A stretch of DNA of 32,731 nt from Treponema sp. UBA6852 (GTDB lineage: Bacteria; Spirochaetota; Spirochaetia; Treponematales; Treponemataceae). A program made the translations under genes and the position numbers. The stretch covers positions 1-32,731 of the forward strand of contig DKDI01000012.1 in assembly GCA_002449305.1 (NCBI GenBank), given 5' to 3'. The notes beneath the pieces were generated by a model that was given only the letters and a program-made list of their open reading frames with translations, ran no database searches and was not told the origin of the DNA. Positions 31,815 through 32,731 of the stretch are shown piece after piece (within the stretch, counting starts at the first letter, position 1; the number at the start of each line of letters is the position of its first letter).

Positions 31815-31843
31815 AGTATACAACGATGAACAAACAAACTCAA
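31815..31843 (-). promoter_or_regulatory. hprK operon promoter, leaderless geometry
   Basis: On the minus strand, TTGAGT (31843-31838), a 17 bp spacer and TATACT (31820-31815) are followed by 6 nt before the ATG at 31808. This promoter would drive hprK-ptsH-lexA-holA. Confidence 0.75.
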
Positions 31844-31856
31844 TATGGAATAGCTA

Positions 31857-32621
31857 ATGAAAAACAAAAAAACTGAAAGTGAATGGTTTAAAAACGAAGA
31901 TTTTTGGCTGAACTACGGCCCTGTTATGTTTGATGGGCAGCAGTGGGCGCAGGCGGCAGGAATTGCAAAAAGCGTAATGAATCTTGCAAATCTTTCTGAA
32001 GGGAATAGCGTGCTGGACGTTTGCTGCGGACCTGGAAGAATCAGCGTGGAACTTGCGCTTCTTGGACTGAACGTTACAGGCGTTGACATTACCCAGCCGT
32101 TTTTGGATGCTGCTTACGAAACTGCGCAGGACGAAGGACTTCAGATTGAATTTATAAACAAGGACATGAGGACTTTTTCTTCACGCAAAAAATTTGACGC
32201 CGCCGTGAACATTTACAATTCGTTTGGCTACTGCGATAAAATCAGCGACGACATAAAAATTCTAAAAAAAGTGTGCGCTTCCCTTAAAAAAGGCGGAACT
32301 TTTGTCCTTGAATGCATAAGCCGCGAGATTGCCGTAAAATATTTTACAGAAGGCGAATGGTTTGAACGAGCTGGAATGACAGTTCTTACGGAATTCAAAG
32401 TGCAGGGCGCATGGGAAGGCTTACTTTCAAAATGGATTTTGATTGGCAAGGACGGAAAACGCATTGAGCATGAATTTGTTCAGCGCCTTTATTCCGCCGC
32501 CGAGCTTCGCGACATTCTTTGCAAAGAGTGCGGATTTTCTTGCGCGCAGGTTTTTGGAGGCTTTTACGGCGAGCCTTACGACCAAAACGCCAAAACAATG
32601 GTCATTGTGGCAAAAAAATAA
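31857..32621 (+). CDS. SAM-dependent class I methyltransferase
   Basis: This 254-residue class I (Rossmann-fold) methyltransferase has motif I VLDVCCGPGR (residues 52-61), an acidic residue after strand 2 (VTGVDIT, Asp77), and motif II/III regions IEFINKDMRTF and AVNIYNSFGYCD. The methyl acceptor cannot be inferred; it resembles methyltransferases often labelled small-molecule or cyclopropane-type only in the SAM domain. The ATG at 31857 has GGAA 6 nt upstream. It is divergent from hprK, with a 48 bp gap. Confidence 0.85.
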   Translation: MKNKKTESEWFKNEDFWLNYGPVMFDGQQWAQAAGIAKSVMNLANLSEGNSVLDVCCGPGRISVELALLGLNVTGVDITQPFLDAAYETAQDEGLQIEFINKDMRTFSSRKKFDAAVNIYNSFGYCDKISDDIKILKKVCASLKKGGTFVLECISREIAVKYFTEGEWFERAGMTVLTEFKVQGAWEGLLSKWILIGKDGKRIEHEFVQRLYSAAELRDILCKECGFSCAQVFGGFYGEPYDQNAKTMVIVAKK

Positions 32622-32689
32622 TGTAAGGCATATAGATTCTTTGATTTTTCTGGAGAATAGAGAGTATTCTTCAATTTTTATGCAAAATT

Positions 32690-32731
32690 TTCAGGAATAT
32701 TGAATATTCGGTCGAATTTCGAGTTATAAAA
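32690..32731. repeat. Right-edge palindrome and copy of the TCGAATGTCGA repeat
   Basis: GAATATT (32695-32701) pairs with AATATTC (32703-32709), a near-perfect palindrome. Immediately after it, GGTCGAATTTCGAGTT (from 32710) resembles the repeat at 436 and the inverse copy at 541-558. The repeat is cut by the end of the window. Confidence 0.5.

Overview
The window looks like a chromosomal segment of an AT-rich, host-associated spirochaete, most probably a gut- or rumen-type Treponema. The signs are an HPr kinase/HPr pair with no sugar PTS permease nearby, an archaeal-type UMP kinase, many short lipoproteins with spirochaete-like lipoboxes, PilZ and cyclic-nucleotide proteins, and an adjacent cysS/murB pair. 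The species assignment is inference. No phage, transposase or CRISPR array was found.

Region A (1-569) has no convincing gene and is packed with repeats. Region B (570-11013) is a catabolic island. It holds an ornithine cyclodeaminase-family gene facing a four-gene flavin/iron-sulfur amino-acid dehydrogenase (2Fe-2S, FAD/NAD alpha subunit, BFD-type 2Fe-2S, DAO-type beta subunit), then an AraC regulator, a complete polar amino-acid ABC transporter, a cytidylate-kinase-like protein and an iron-dependent alcohol dehydrogenase. The content resembles octopine/nopaline-type opine utilisation (uptake, oxidative cleavage, ornithine cyclodeaminase), but the substrate cannot be read from sequence.

Region C (11014-11405) is a tRNA-Thr(CGT) locus whose 3' half and terminator are partly duplicated 197 bp downstream, with a third tRNA fragment in inverse orientation between the copies. 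Region D (11397-16753) holds trkH/trkA (K+ uptake), uppP (undecaprenyl pyrophosphate recycling) and purD. Region E (16828-22694, all minus strand) runs cysS, an ECF sigma factor, a zinc-finger anti-sigma factor, a membrane-anchored IPT/transglutaminase-like protein that lacks the catalytic Cys, UMP kinase and a glucosaminidase lipoprotein. It reads as an envelope-response operon that includes pyrimidine kinase.

Region F (22788-28027) has murB, a protein with two cyclic-nucleotide-binding-type domains, an exported hypothetical protein, a DUF192 lipoprotein, a TPR protein and a PilZ protein. Region G (28117-32621) has rpsD with a structured leader, the compact operon hprK-ptsH-lexA-holA, and a SAM-dependent methyltransferase.

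The most notable cross-cutting observations are these. Four genes (trkA, purD, the PilZ gene, hprK) have a -35/-10 promoter placed 6-7 nt before the ATG and no Shine-Dalgarno, which implies leaderless mRNAs. Two genes of the catabolic island share the layout promoter, then terminator hairpin, then gene. The tRNA-Thr locus carries a duplication scar. Two intergenic repeat families recur across the window.
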